The notes: generated by a model from the sequence alone, not told the origin. A stretch of DNA of 64,000 nt from Ralstonia pickettii (GCF_016466415.2 NZ_CP066771.1:3348001-3412000); one strand, 5' to 3'. Shown: positions 47,363 through 55,729, counted from the stretch's first letter. Numbers and translations are program-made.

Positions 47363-48205
47363 TTAGTACCGTCCAGAAGTGGAGATTTCCGGCGTCGTTG
47401 ATTCGTCCGCCGAGGTGTTTTTCCTTGCCTGACGGGCGAATTCGGCGGGTGTCGCCCACTGCAGTGCGGAGTGGGGACGGCTCTCGTTGTAGTACCTCCG
47501 CCAGTCGGCGATTTTGCTCCGAGCATCGTCCAAGGACAAGAACCAATGCTCGTTCAGGCATTCCTGCCGGAACCGCCCGTTGAAGCTTTCCACCTTGGCA
47601 TTGTCGGTCGGCGTGCCTGGCCGGCTGAAGTCGAGTTCCACGCCGTGCTCGTATGCCCACCGGTCCATCGCCTTCGAGATGAATTCGCTGCCGTTGTCCA
47701 CCTTGATGGTCTGAGGCGCGCCGCGCTCGGCAACCACTGCGTCAAGCACTCGCACAACGTCTTCCCCCTTCAGGCTTTGGCCGACTTCGATGGCCAAGCT
47801 TTCTCTGGTGTAGTTGTCCACCACGGTCAACGCGCGCAGGCGCCGACCATCAAACAAGGCATCGGATACAAAGTCCATGCTCCAGATTTCGTTGATAGCC
47901 GTGACGATGCTCTTGGGCTGGCGTAGCCGCGCCGACTTGTTGCGCTTGGGACGCTTATGCCGCAGCGACAGACCTTCGGCCCGGTACAAGCGATAAACAC
48001 GTTTGTGATTGTCTTTCCAGCCTTCCCGCTGCAGCATCACGTGCACCCGGCGATAGCCGTAGTGCACGCGTGTGGCCGCTATCTCTTTGATGCGTGCAAG
48101 CAATGCCGACGAGTCCCGAGCAACCGACCGATACCCATACAGCGAGCGTGACATGTGGAACAACGCGCAAGCCTTAGTCAGGCTCACACGATAGCGGTCA
48201 CGCAA
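47363..48205 (-). CDS. IS407-group transposase OrfB (DDE integrase domain)
   Basis: A 280-residue rve-domain protein. An HTH_21-like N-terminal part (SRSLYGYRSVARDSSALLARI) precedes the DDE catalytic domain: Asp in NEIWSMDFVSDALFDGR, Asp in TIKVDNGSEFISKAM and Glu in NAKVESFNGRFRQECLNEHWF. In the element it is probably made as an OrfAB fusion. Reading back from the slippery site in this frame gives KKALKPSRKRTLIDELRD upstream of the ATG, so the separate start at 48205 may not be used. Confidence 0.93.
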   Translation of the reverse strand: MRDRYRVSLTKACALFHMSRSLYGYRSVARDSSALLARIKEIAATRVHYGYRRVHVMLQREGWKDNHKRVYRLYRAEGLSLRHKRPKRNKSARLRQPKSIVTAINEIWSMDFVSDALFDGRRLRALTVVDNYTRESLAIEVGQSLKGEDVVRVLDAVVAERGAPQTIKVDNGSEFISKAMDRWAYEHGVELDFSRPGTPTDNAKVESFNGRFRQECLNEHWFLSLDDARSKIADWRRYYNESRPHSALQWATPAEFARQARKNTSADESTTPEISTSGRY

Positions 48206-48237
48206 CTCGTCAATCAGCGTGCGCTTGCGGGAAGGCT

Positions 48238-48504
48238 TCAGAGCTTTTTTGAGAGCACGTCCTGCAGCATGGCCTTATCCAGGCTCAGGTCCGCCACCAG
48301 CCGCTTGAGCTTCGCATTCTCCTCCTCGAGCTGCCGCATCCGGCGCAGCTCCGAAGGGCCGACGCCCCCGTACCTCTTCTTCCAGTTGTAGAACGTCGCT
48401 TCGCTGATGCCCAGCTTGCGGCACACCTCCTCGACCTTCGTACCCAGTTCCGCTTGCTTGAGCGCGAACGCTATCTGCGCCTCAGTGAACTTGCTCGTCT
48501 TCAT
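48238..48504 (-). CDS. IS407-group transposase OrfA (HTH)
   Basis: An 88-residue protein starting MKTSKFTEAQIAFALKQAE with helix-turn-helix EEVCRKLGISEATFYNWKKRYGG and a C-terminal leucine-zipper-like segment. It binds the terminal repeats. Near its end the sequence A AAA AAG (48250-48244, minus strand) is a classic -1 slippery heptamer. A shift there fuses it to OrfB. Confidence 0.93.
   Translation of the reverse strand: MKTSKFTEAQIAFALKQAELGTKVEEVCRKLGISEATFYNWKKRYGGVGPSELRRMRQLEEENAKLKRLVADLSLDKAMLQDVLSKKL
48244..48250 (-). promoter_or_regulatory. Programmed -1 frameshift heptamer of the IS407-type element
   Basis: A AAA AAG at codons 83-85 of orfA. Slipping back one base takes ribosomes from the orfA frame, which stops at 48238, into the orfB frame, giving the fused transposase. 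Confidence 0.75.
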
Positions 48505-48586
48505 GGCATGTCTTCCATTTCAAATCGTGAAAATCATGCCGGATTCTCTACTTCTCAGCGGTACTGTTTCTTGGTGTAGGGTCAGA

Positions 48587-48613
48587 GCAGCCAATTATTT
48601 TCGATGCAGAACC
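48587..48613. repeat. Left attachment-site repeat of the integrative element
   Basis: Starts GCAGCCAAT and ends GATGCAGAACC. It matches the right copy in the mnmE end at 25 of 28 aligned positions (two substitutions, one base missing). The reading frame of mnmE is not preserved in this copy. Confidence 0.8.
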
Positions 48614-48668
48614 TAGTAATGGTCTGTAGATGGCTTCATTAAGCCGTTTTCCATGCCTGTGGCTCGAG

Positions 48669-48690
48669 TTGTGTACTAACTTGTGTACTA
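48669..48690. repeat. Two direct TTGTGTACTA repeats near the left end
   Basis: TTGTGTACTA at 48669-48678 and 48681-48690, spaced 12 bp start to start. The same core TGTGTAC occurs four more times at the right end by the integrase gene. They are good candidates for integrase arm-type or excisionase/AlpA binding sites. Confidence 0.65.
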
Positions 48691-49863
48691 AAAAACGATA
48701 GCGTGGGCATCGGTGTGCTCCTGCTCAAAAGTTGAGGTTTCCATCGGGCATAATATGGCATCTCAGTCATATAACGACCCCGATGAATCGCGCCGAAGCG
48801 CCTGCTCCCTGGCTTTGTAGGTCAGATTCGCCTGTTTCCCGCGCCCACGGCGCGCGGCACGGCACAGGTCGGCCGTCAGTGATACGTGAGACATCAACAC
48901 CCCCAATCGATCCAGTTCTGAGGCTCGACCCCATGTCGTCTCCCACAATGGGCAACGGTGTGCCGACGCGAAGGCGCCGAGGAGACAACAGACAGGGGCA
49001 CGAGCCTCGATTGGTGAGTTAGCGAGTGTTCTGCGCCAGCAAGCTGGCGTAGCCCCCAACAGCCCTCAAATCGAGGGCCATCTGGTGGGGTCACACTTCT
49101 CCCGTCTGTTCCGTTGAATTCGGCGTTGTCGATCGATCGAGGGCGCCACACTTCGACCGCGTCAGTTGCTGGATGCCCCGGTACGTCGGGGATCGATTGC
49201 AGGCGTAAGCGATCAACACGTCAGCGCGGAGCCTTGGTGAAAGGCGGTGCGATAGGCGTGCGAAGGCTTCGCAGGGGCGCGTGATAGCGCGTCTCAAGTT
49301 GATTGCCGATAGTCGGCACACGGAACAAACGGGTTTGCTACTCCGCAGAACACGGAAGGCAATAACGGCGTCTAGTGGTGGCGCGCATTGATGTCGGTCC
49401 AAAAACTATGGACGGACTTAGGGCGTAGGCCCTACTCAACAGTTCATACGATGGCGTGGCCACCGCGCTCGCAGTGCGAGCTTACATTTCATGGCTGGAT
49501 GCGTCCCAGCTGACATTCGATGCCTTCATCAAGGCGAGGTTTGCAGGTGCAGAGTAAATCCCGCTTTTGGATTCCGCAAGCCATTTCAGCTGTGGCCCGT
49601 GCGCAGAGGCGGGCGTGTCATAGCGTGGTCGTCTCGATTACAGAGTGACGCATTTCGATTTCCGCGACGGCATCGGCTCGGCAGGTGCTTTCGCAAAGTG
49701 ATGCTCTTCCGGAGCGCAAACTACGTGTGTCACCTTCCGACAACACGGTGATCGCAATCGCACAGCGGAGGCGAGAAAAAAAACGGTTGCGATTGATCCT
49801 TACTGCTTCTTGTTCGGCGGGGCCCTGTGCGATCGGCGGATAGGCTCAGATTTGCGCACTCAT
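48691..49863. other. Apparently non-coding left part of the integrative element
   Basis: About 1.2 kb between the left end and the SSB-like gene. Open frames exist on both strands, but none has a convincing start, codon pattern or family resemblance. It may hold a decayed gene, an origin or cis-acting sites. Confidence 0.5.
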
Positions 49864-50166
49864 TCAACCGGACACGTGGGCGCTGAGCACCGCCGTCGCC
49901 TCCATCTCCAAGGCGGGTTTGACGGTGCCAGCCTCGTCCTTCCAGAGCGAGGGAGTGATCCTGCCTTGCAGCACGACAGTCGCACCGTCATCAAGGCTGA
50001 GCAGGACCTCTCGCACCTCGTGCACGTAGGCTGCCACATTGACCTGAACACCCTCACCACCGGCAGCAGCGGCACGTATTCGGACAACCACGGCCGCTTT
50101 GCCGCCCTTCCCTGACCGAATTTCCGGCCGGCCACATACCTTCCCGGCAATTGCGCCGTCGATCAT
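49864..50166 (-). CDS. SSB-like OB-fold protein
   Basis: A 100-residue protein resembling the single-stranded DNA-binding fold: GRPEIRSGKGGKAAVVVRIRA, VQVNVAAYVHEVREVLLSLDDGATVVLQGRI and PALEMEATAVLSA match the strand-helix pattern of SSB. It lacks the long acidic tail of cellular SSB. Likely coats element DNA during replication. Its start overlaps the methyltransferase stop by 4 bp. It is the last gene of the long minus-strand unit. Confidence 0.75.
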   Translation of the reverse strand: MIDGAIAGKVCGRPEIRSGKGGKAAVVVRIRAAAAGGEGVQVNVAAYVHEVREVLLSLDDGATVVLQGRITPSLWKDEAGTVKPALEMEATAVLSAHVSG

Positions 50167-50897
50167 GCCTGCTGCCCTCCGGCAGCCATCTGCGGGCCTT
50201 CCCGCACGAACCGATACGCAATCGGCATCGCTTTAAGGGCGACGCCGGCTCTCTCAGGCATAGCCGCGCAGCCTGCGCGCCAAAAGCTCGATATGCACGC
50301 CTGCGGTAACTCGACCGATTCAGTCTCGGCAAACCCGGCGGCGCGGGCAGCGCGGACAACGTCCTCGGGCACATATGGCACGTAGCCCAGTGCTTCGGCG
50401 AACCCACGCACATTGAGTGTCGTAAGGTCATAGGCAAAGAACACGCCACCAGGGCGCAGTACGCGCGCAGCCTCGCGCAAGAATGGCTGCAGATCCGCAT
50501 GCCCCATGGCGTAATTGGCCATCACGCCATCAAACGCGCCGTCTGGCGCATCTATCGCCTCCATGTCGCCATGGATTTTCGGGAAGTCCTGGCACAGGGC
50601 AAGTTGGGCTGCCGAGCAGTTCTGAAGCGTGAAGCTCAGGTCCGGACGTAGTGCGTGCATGATCTCTGCGACAGCGCCGACGCCACAACCAATGTCCAAC
50701 ACGTGAGCGCTATTCGGAAAGCGCGCTAGCGTCGCCAAAGCGGCAACATGCTCGGCATCATCTTCGCTAAATCGGAAGATTTGCAGGATGCGTTGACCTT
50801 CCGCTACCAATGCAACCGTCATTTCACCAACGAGCGCATCGTTCTCATAGAAGGCGATGGCATGGGCAATTTTGATCTCTTCGGCGTAGTCGTTCAT
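50163..50897 (-). CDS. Class I SAM-dependent methyltransferase
   Basis: A 244-residue methyltransferase. Motif I is HVLDIGCGVGAVAEIM, with the downstream acidic loop in KIHGDMEAIDAPDGAFDGVMANYAMGHA and the post-motif ARVLRPGGVFFAYDL. The overall plan resembles the UbiE/small-molecule type more than a DNA methylase (no DPPY or NPPF motif). The ATG at 50897 has GGGAG upstream. It follows the PAPS-reductase-family gene by 2 bp. Substrate unknown. Confidence 0.82.
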   Translation of the reverse strand: MNDYAEEIKIAHAIAFYENDALVGEMTVALVAEGQRILQIFRFSEDDAEHVAALATLARFPNSAHVLDIGCGVGAVAEIMHALRPDLSFTLQNCSAAQLALCQDFPKIHGDMEAIDAPDGAFDGVMANYAMGHADLQPFLREAARVLRPGGVFFAYDLTTLNVRGFAEALGYVPYVPEDVVRAARAAGFAETESVELPQACISSFWRAGCAAMPERAGVALKAMPIAYRFVREGPQMAAGGQQA

Positions 50898-50899
50898 CG

Positions 50900-51835
50900 T
50901 CAATCTCCCGCCCCTTCATCGCCAACCGGCTCCAATTCGCCCAGCGCAATTTTCATCAGGCGAACGTGCCGCTCCTGCTCGGACTGGATCAAGCGCAGGC
51001 GCCGCTCGTATTCGGCGGCTGCATCAGGGTGACGGTCCCGCAGGTAACGCAGCTTGTTGCCGCTCTCGTTGAGCCATGCCGTGCAGTGCAGACAATCAAG
51101 CGAGCCCATCCCGTAGGCATAGGAGTGCGGAATCTCGACACCCTCAGCGCGCAGGTAAGCGAATACGTCATCCTTCGACCAGTTGCGCAGTGGAAACAGG
51201 AATGTGCGGTCATTGGGATCGTGGCCACCGCTCAAGGCGTAGTTGTTGGTCAATTTCTCATCCTCGCGATCGCCACGAATCACAAGGTCAATGCCCAACT
51301 CATTGACCTTGTTGTACATGGGCAGCCACCAGTTGCTCCAACAGCATTCGAACTTCGAATGGACTTTGAATCTCGGTGCGGACGCTTCGGCCATACGTCC
51401 CACCGGTGTTGCGCTCAGTGGCACCATATCTGCCGGGTACGTCTGCTCCGGTGAGTGTCCTCGAACGTAGCCCGGCCCCTCGACTTCCACGAAGTTCGGA
51501 ACGAGCTGCCGCACACGTTCCATCTGCTCGACGGTTTCCGGGAACGGGTCGCCTGCATTGGCCCACATGACGAGCACTCGGTTCCACCATGGACGCAGCA
51601 GATACAAGCAAGCCAGCGAGTCCTTGCCGCCCGAAAACAGGAGCACTGGGCGCTGGTGCGTCTGTATGGTCCGTTCGATCATGTGAATGGATTGCGCGAC
51701 CTTCAAGGCATGACGCAATAGATCCTCGTCCTCAGGCATCGGGGCGGCAAGCACCGTCTTTCCCAAGGGAGCGGACACTGCAATCCGGTCTCGAACGGTA
51801 TTCGCCAACTCCGCTGTCTCCATCGTAGGTGCCAT
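50900..51835 (-). CDS. PAPS-reductase-family (PP-loop) protein
   Basis: A 311-residue protein with the PP-loop VLLFSGGKDSLACLYLL (about residues 64-80). The sulfur-transfer-like regions are HSKFECCWSNWWLPMY, VIRGDREDEKLTNN and LDCLHCTAW with a Cys pair. It belongs to the phosphoadenosine-phosphosulfate reductase superfamily often seen in phages and in DndC. The ECGLH motif of sulfate-assimilation reductases is absent, so that role is unlikely. Together with the adjoining methyltransferase, nucleic-acid modification or sulfur activation is possible but unproven. Confidence 0.8.
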   Translation of the reverse strand: MAPTMETAELANTVRDRIAVSAPLGKTVLAAPMPEDEDLLRHALKVAQSIHMIERTIQTHQRPVLLFSGGKDSLACLYLLRPWWNRVLVMWANAGDPFPETVEQMERVRQLVPNFVEVEGPGYVRGHSPEQTYPADMVPLSATPVGRMAEASAPRFKVHSKFECCWSNWWLPMYNKVNELGIDLVIRGDREDEKLTNNYALSGGHDPNDRTFLFPLRNWSKDDVFAYLRAEGVEIPHSYAYGMGSLDCLHCTAWLNESGNKLRYLRDRHPDAAAEYERRLRLIQSEQERHVRLMKIALGELEPVGDEGAGD

Positions 51836-51847
51836 GTCCTCGCTCCC

Positions 51848-52048
51848 TCACATCATCAGCAAAGGCGGCGTCTGGAGGCCTGCCCGGGTTCCCCCTTCCT
51901 CCCGAAGTTTGCTTCCGTGCCCTTCGTCAGCGGGTGCCACTGCGGCAGCCTCTGTCGCGGCCGGCCGGGTGTACCCAGGGATAAATGTCCACGATGTAAC
52001 GGCCGTGGCCTCGAAGTGGCGGCTCTCGCCTTCCCGTTTCTCGCTCAT
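51848..52048 (-). CDS. Small hypothetical protein of the element
   Basis: A 66-residue protein (MSEKREGESRHFEATAV...), mixed and probably partly disordered, with no recognisable domain. It is kept because its ATG overlaps the stop of the preceding gene (ATGA at 52045-52048) and it fills the gap before the PAPS-reductase-family gene. Confidence 0.6.
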   Translation of the reverse strand: MSEKREGESRHFEATAVTSWTFIPGYTRPAATEAAAVAPADEGHGSKLREEGGTRAGLQTPPLLMM

Positions 52049-52311
52049 CGCTGTTTCTCCTGCTCTTCATGGACCTGCCGTACAACGAACAGGCCAGGGC
52101 TGTGCTGCCGCTCAATATCCGCAATGAGGCGCTCCTGCAGTTGCTGCGCCGTCTCTCCCGCGCAGCACTCGTGACGTTTGTCATTCACGAGGACTGCCGC
52201 AACATCGGCGGAATCGCCTCCGGAGAAGCGGTTCAAAATGACGATGAGCTGTTTTGCGCTCCCACTGCGCTCTTCCAGCTGCTTAATGCGCGATCGGATG
52301 TTGGTTGCCAT
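52045..52311 (-). CDS. Small hypothetical phage-like protein
   Basis: An 88-residue protein starting MATNIRSRIKQLEERSGSAKQLIVIL and containing two helical segments (QLQERLIADIERQ). It overlaps the DUF5681 gene at its start (about 29 bp). The N-terminal RIKQLEER segment resembles small coiled-coil proteins encoded near phage packaging genes. Function unknown. Confidence 0.65.
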   Translation of the reverse strand: MATNIRSRIKQLEERSGSAKQLIVILNRFSGGDSADVAAVLVNDKRHECCAGETAQQLQERLIADIERQHSPGLFVVRQVHEEQEKQR

Positions 52312-52702
52312 TGGTTCGCTCCTCTAGTGCGGCAAGACGCTTCTCCAGCTCGTCCACTTCGATGATTCGTGCTTGCGCCGAAAGCACGCTCATCACGGCA
52401 TTGGCTTCGTCCGGAGTCAGCTGACCACCCGCTAGCGCATTCACGACGGTTTGTCCCTGTTCCCCTAGCGATCCGCTCAGACCGTCCAGTGTGATCGGGG
52501 AATCCTTGGCTTTCGCCGCCGGAATCAGCCGATCAATGCAGATCCGCAATGCCGTTGCGTCGCCTGCCAGAGCCATATCCACTGCCTTTTTCACGAGGTC
52601 AGCGGCGTGCGGTAGCAGCAGCTCTCGCAAGGCCGTGCGCTTGTCCTTTGCGCCTTTGGGCTTGCCCGCTGGATTGCCTGACTGGCCCGGTTTGAATTTC
52701 AT
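52283..52702 (-). CDS. DUF5681 domain protein (possible small-terminase-like)
   Basis: A 139-residue protein with N-terminal MKFKPGQSGNPAGKPKGAKD, the hallmark of DUF5681, then helices containing LRELLLPHAADLVKKAVDMALAGDATALRICIDRL. In prophages this domain is commonly encoded just before the large terminase, so a DNA-packaging role is often suspected. Here no large terminase follows. A satellite could use such a protein to redirect a helper phage's packaging (inference). Confidence 0.75.
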   Translation of the reverse strand: MKFKPGQSGNPAGKPKGAKDKRTALRELLLPHAADLVKKAVDMALAGDATALRICIDRLIPAAKAKDSPITLDGLSGSLGEQGQTVVNALAGGQLTPDEANAVMSVLSAQARIIEVDELEKRLAALEERTNGNQHPIAH

Positions 52703-53019
52703 ACCTGCTTTTCCTCTGCAAAATGCAGATCGGCGCACAACGCGACGACTGTTCGTCGCGGCGTGGCGTTCGTACTGGTCATCGGTAGATCGCCGCCGCG
52801 GATCGGCTTTAGATGTCGGTCCGCGATCGACGCATCACGGGCGTATTGCAATTCGCCGGTCGGGAGACTCACGAGCAACGGCACGCTGCATTCCACGCCC
52901 CAACACGGCTCTCCGTCGCTCGGAACGGCTTCGACAACCTTGACGATCTTTCCGATGTCCGGGTCATTACGCAGACCGCTCCCAACGATGATGGCCAGGT
53001 CACCTGGTTGGCAGTTCAT
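52699..53019 (-). CDS. Hypothetical phage-like protein
   Basis: A 106-residue protein starting MNCQPGDLAIIVGSGLRNDPDIGKIVKVV. The N-terminal half looks like a small beta-barrel (GDLAIIVG, GKIVKVVEAV, WGVECSVPLLVSL), a type often encoded beside phage replication genes. It overlaps both neighbours by 4 bp. No function can be assigned. Confidence 0.7.
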   Translation of the reverse strand: MNCQPGDLAIIVGSGLRNDPDIGKIVKVVEAVPSDGEPCWGVECSVPLLVSLPTGELQYARDASIADRHLKPIRGGDLPMTSTNATPRRTVVALCADLHFAEEKQV

Positions 53020-54821
53020 GCGATGCTCCTGTTGTCCGAATGCTCGGTGGCCGGCCCGCTGTGGAGGTCCACGTATGGTTTCGCTCGCCAGTCCACGCGC
53101 TGGCGGAAATGCAGGTTGCTCGGATCAAACCAGAGGCGCAGAGCGCCCTCATATCCAGTTGCGCGCTGCTTGTGGCAGTACAGGCGGCCGTCCTCCACGT
53201 CCCGATCCGCTTCTTCTCCGGCGAGCTCCTTGCGCTTGTTGCGCCAGACCGTAAAGACGTTGTCGGCCAGGTCGGTAATTGCGCCAGCGCCGCGAACGTC
53301 CAGCTTGCCCGGTGCCTTGTCCTCGCTCTCACCCTTGCGCGCGTGCGCTACCAAGTGGACATGCGCGTTGAACTCATTCTTGAAGTCGCACAGGCGGTCC
53401 AGGAATGCTTTCTGAGCCTTGTAGTCGTCTTCTGCGATGCCGCACTTCAGCAGCGAATCCACAACGAAATGGGTGACGCGGTACCGCTTTGCTGCATAGC
53501 GGAATGCCTCCATCAGGCTGTCTTGGCTGATCGTGCCAACGTGGGCATAGAGCCAGAGGGCGCCGCACATCCATTCGTTGGCGGCACGCACAAACCTCTC
53601 GGTCGGCGTTGAGGTGGCGCAGGCCTGAATGGTCAGATGGCGCAGCACCGTGGCCGGCTTCATCTCGCCGGAGAAGATGCAAACCCGCTCGCCTTGGCGG
53701 ATTAGATCCACGCAGACTTGGCCCAGCAGGTCGCTCTTGCCGTGACCGTTGATGCCGGTCCAGATGGACAGCTCAGCGGGGCGGAGCCTTACCTTGTCAG
53801 ACCATGCCGGCCACGGAAGCGCGGCGCCAACGGTGTTGACAGGACCATCCCGGAACATCGCCAGCACATCATCCAAGTACGCGGCAGGAGACCGCAGGTC
53901 CGCCGGTTCGATGCGCTCCGCAGCATCCAACGCTTCGCCGATCTCTTCTGCCGTCACACCTTGCTGCAATGCCTCGTTGGCATCCTTCAGGCGGAATTTG
54001 ACGATCCGGCAGCGATCCAGGCCCAATCGTTGCGCCACTTCGCGCGCGCCCTTCTGCCCGGCATCGTCGTTGTCGAACCACAGGAAGATTTCCGGGAAGC
54101 GCTCCAGGCGATCGAAATCGCTGTCGATCCATTGGTGATTCCCGGCGCCCTGATTGACTGACAAAGCCGCGATGCCGTACTCATAGAGGCTCATGGCGTC
54201 CAGTTCGCCCTCAACGATCAACACCGCCTTGGCGCTGTCGGGAACCAGATCCCAACCGAACAGGCACGGCTCAGCGCCAGCCGATTGCCAAGTGCGCTTC
54301 TTACCCTTGCCGTCTCGCTCGAGTGCGAGATGCTTTAGGTTGATCAGCTCGGCATCCCGCAGGTACGGAAAGACAATCACGTCGTCCTCCTTGCTTGCGG
54401 CAACCTTAAAGGCGCGGATCGTCTCCAGAGACAACTTCCGCTCCTCGGTCAGATACTTGAGCACGCGACCGGCGGGGCTCACCACTGCAGGGCGGTTAGG
54501 GCGCGAATAGACCCGGGTAGGAACCACGAAAGACGGGTCGGGTATACCAAGGTAGCGGCGTGCTTCGAAAAACGCTTCCTTGAGCGTTATTCGCTTTGCG
54601 GCTGCCCACAGGTCTACGAGGTCGCCAGCGTCGCCGGTGGCGAAGTCCTTCCAAACCCCGGCCTTGTTGCCGGTGATGCGTACCTTGAGCGATTCACCAG
54701 CTTCGCCCTCCACGCTGCCCGCAACCCACTCGGGACCTTGGCGCTTGCCGTTGGGCAGCAGCATCCCGGCAACAGCTTCGGCTTCCAGGGCGAGACGGTT
54801 CGAAACTTCGTTCCAGTTCAT
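53016..54821 (-). CDS. Primase-helicase, T7 gp4-like (TOPRIM plus RecA-type ATPase)
   Basis: A 601-residue replication protein. The TOPRIM core at about residues 195-275 has Glu205 in LIVEGELDAMSLY and the Asp cluster FDNDDAGQKG (from Asp250). The RecA/DnaB-like helicase domain has Walker A GINGHGKSDLL (about 356-366), FSGEMKPATVLRHL, VVDSLLKCGI and HARKGESEDKAPGKLDVRGAGAITDLADNV. No N-terminal zinc-ribbon is visible. It should prime and unwind the element's DNA when excised. It overlaps the next gene by 4 bp. Confidence 0.9.
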   Translation of the reverse strand: MNWNEVSNRLALEAEAVAGMLLPNGKRQGPEWVAGSVEGEAGESLKVRITGNKAGVWKDFATGDAGDLVDLWAAAKRITLKEAFFEARRYLGIPDPSFVVPTRVYSRPNRPAVVSPAGRVLKYLTEERKLSLETIRAFKVAASKEDDVIVFPYLRDAELINLKHLALERDGKGKKRTWQSAGAEPCLFGWDLVPDSAKAVLIVEGELDAMSLYEYGIAALSVNQGAGNHQWIDSDFDRLERFPEIFLWFDNDDAGQKGAREVAQRLGLDRCRIVKFRLKDANEALQQGVTAEEIGEALDAAERIEPADLRSPAAYLDDVLAMFRDGPVNTVGAALPWPAWSDKVRLRPAELSIWTGINGHGKSDLLGQVCVDLIRQGERVCIFSGEMKPATVLRHLTIQACATSTPTERFVRAANEWMCGALWLYAHVGTISQDSLMEAFRYAAKRYRVTHFVVDSLLKCGIAEDDYKAQKAFLDRLCDFKNEFNAHVHLVAHARKGESEDKAPGKLDVRGAGAITDLADNVFTVWRNKRKELAGEEADRDVEDGRLYCHKQRATGYEGALRLWFDPSNLHFRQRVDWRAKPYVDLHSGPATEHSDNRSIA

Positions 54822-54830
54822 GCCGTCACC

Positions 54831-55544
54831 TCAGTTCTCGAAGCGAGCCGCAGCGTCGGCATACCGGCTGCTGTACCGGCGATTCAGACCGGCCCAGTCA
54901 TTTGCCACCGCCTTTTTGAACGCAGCATCCCAGTTGGCGTAGACGTTCCCGTTCGCCTGCACGGTGTCGATGAAGTACTCGAAGTGCGCTTCGAGGTTCT
55001 GGTGACCGTTCGCCTTCGCCCACTTGCGGACGCCTTCCGAGATTGCGAAACCTTCCGGCAATGGAATTTTTCCGTTCGCGGATTTCGGTCGATTTTTTGA
55101 CGTGTGCGTTCTCTTGACGGTTATTGACGGTTCAATGACGGTTTGGGTCGCATCCATGCGGCCCGTCTCTGCGCATCCATGCGACCCGTCTTGTGCATGG
55201 GCGCTACCCGTCGCATGCACGCTACCCGTAGCATCGGTGCGGCCCGTAGGGGTAGCGTTAGTGCTACCCGTCAGCTTGGTCAGAACGATTCGATATTGGC
55301 GGGTTGCACCGGGTGCCCCGCCCAACTCGTTGCCGATGACCTGGACAAACCCGGAGTCGATCAGACCATGGACAACACGCTGAGCCTGCGAACGGGACAG
55401 GCGCGTCTTTGTCGCGATGGAGGACATGGAGGGGTAGCAGCGCCCGTTGTCGTCGCTCCAATCTGCGAGTGCCAACATGGCCAGGAGATCCGAGCCGCCG
55501 CCCGGATAGCCTTCCCAAACAAGAGACATGATCTTGATGGCCAT
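54831..55544 (-). CDS. Helix-turn-helix replication-type protein
   Basis: A 237-residue protein. The N-terminal winged helix (about residues 1-90) starts MAIKIMSLVWEGYPGGGSDLLAMLALADWSDDNG with SMSSIATKTRLSRSQAQRVVHGLIDSGFV, typical of phage and plasmid replication initiators or loaders. A Thr/Ser/Gly/His-rich spacer (about 95-155) precedes a C-terminal helical region (ANGNVYANWDAAFKKAVANDW) seen in primosome-like proteins. It starts on the stop of the upstream gene (TGATG) and ends 9 bp before the primase-helicase. Confidence 0.8.
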   Translation of the reverse strand: MAIKIMSLVWEGYPGGGSDLLAMLALADWSDDNGRCYPSMSSIATKTRLSRSQAQRVVHGLIDSGFVQVIGNELGGAPGATRQYRIVLTKLTGSTNATPTGRTDATGSVHATGSAHAQDGSHGCAETGRMDATQTVIEPSITVKRTHTSKNRPKSANGKIPLPEGFAISEGVRKWAKANGHQNLEAHFEYFIDTVQANGNVYANWDAAFKKAVANDWAGLNRRYSSRYADAAARFEN

Positions 55545-55729
55545 CACACCCCCGCCAAACGTGCAAAACGCACCATGGCTGCCTCGTATTCGGCAGGGGA
55601 CGCATCGGGGTTCGCGGAGAGCCAAGCGGCCTTCAGCGTCTCGTATAGGGCGATACCGCCGTGGGGAATTCGGCGAAGGTGCCGCGACGCCATCGGCGCT
55701 GTAGCAGGGCGATTGAGTACGGCGCTCAT
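55544..55729 (-). CDS. Small hypothetical protein of the element
   Basis: A 61-residue protein beginning MSAVLNRPATAP and containing GGIALYETLKAAWLSANPDASPAEYEAAMVRFARLAGV, a helical segment common in small proteins of Burkholderiales prophages. GAGGTGAG lies before the ATG. It is coupled on both sides: ATGA with the interrupted gene and TGATG with the replication protein. Confidence 0.75.
   Translation of the reverse strand: MSAVLNRPATAPMASRHLRRIPHGGIALYETLKAAWLSANPDASPAEYEAAMVRFARLAGV

Larger units (their letters stand above)
47347..48584 (-). mobile_element. IS3-family element, IS407 group
   Basis: A 1,238-bp element, the size of IS407. Its ends are imperfect inverted repeats of about 47 bp: both, read inward, begin TGACCCTACACC and share internal AGTACCG and the block GAGAA or CCAGAAGT...GAGA. 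It carries orfA and orfB with a -1 frameshift site between them. The 4-bp sequences flanking it differ (CTAC and GAGC), so no target duplication is visible. Its right end touches the left attachment repeat of the integrative element. Confidence 0.9.

Noticed and set aside
49091-49402. Minus-strand open frame of 103 codons in the left part of the element
   Set aside because: No ribosome binding site, unusual residue composition with many Arg and Ser, and no recognisable domain.
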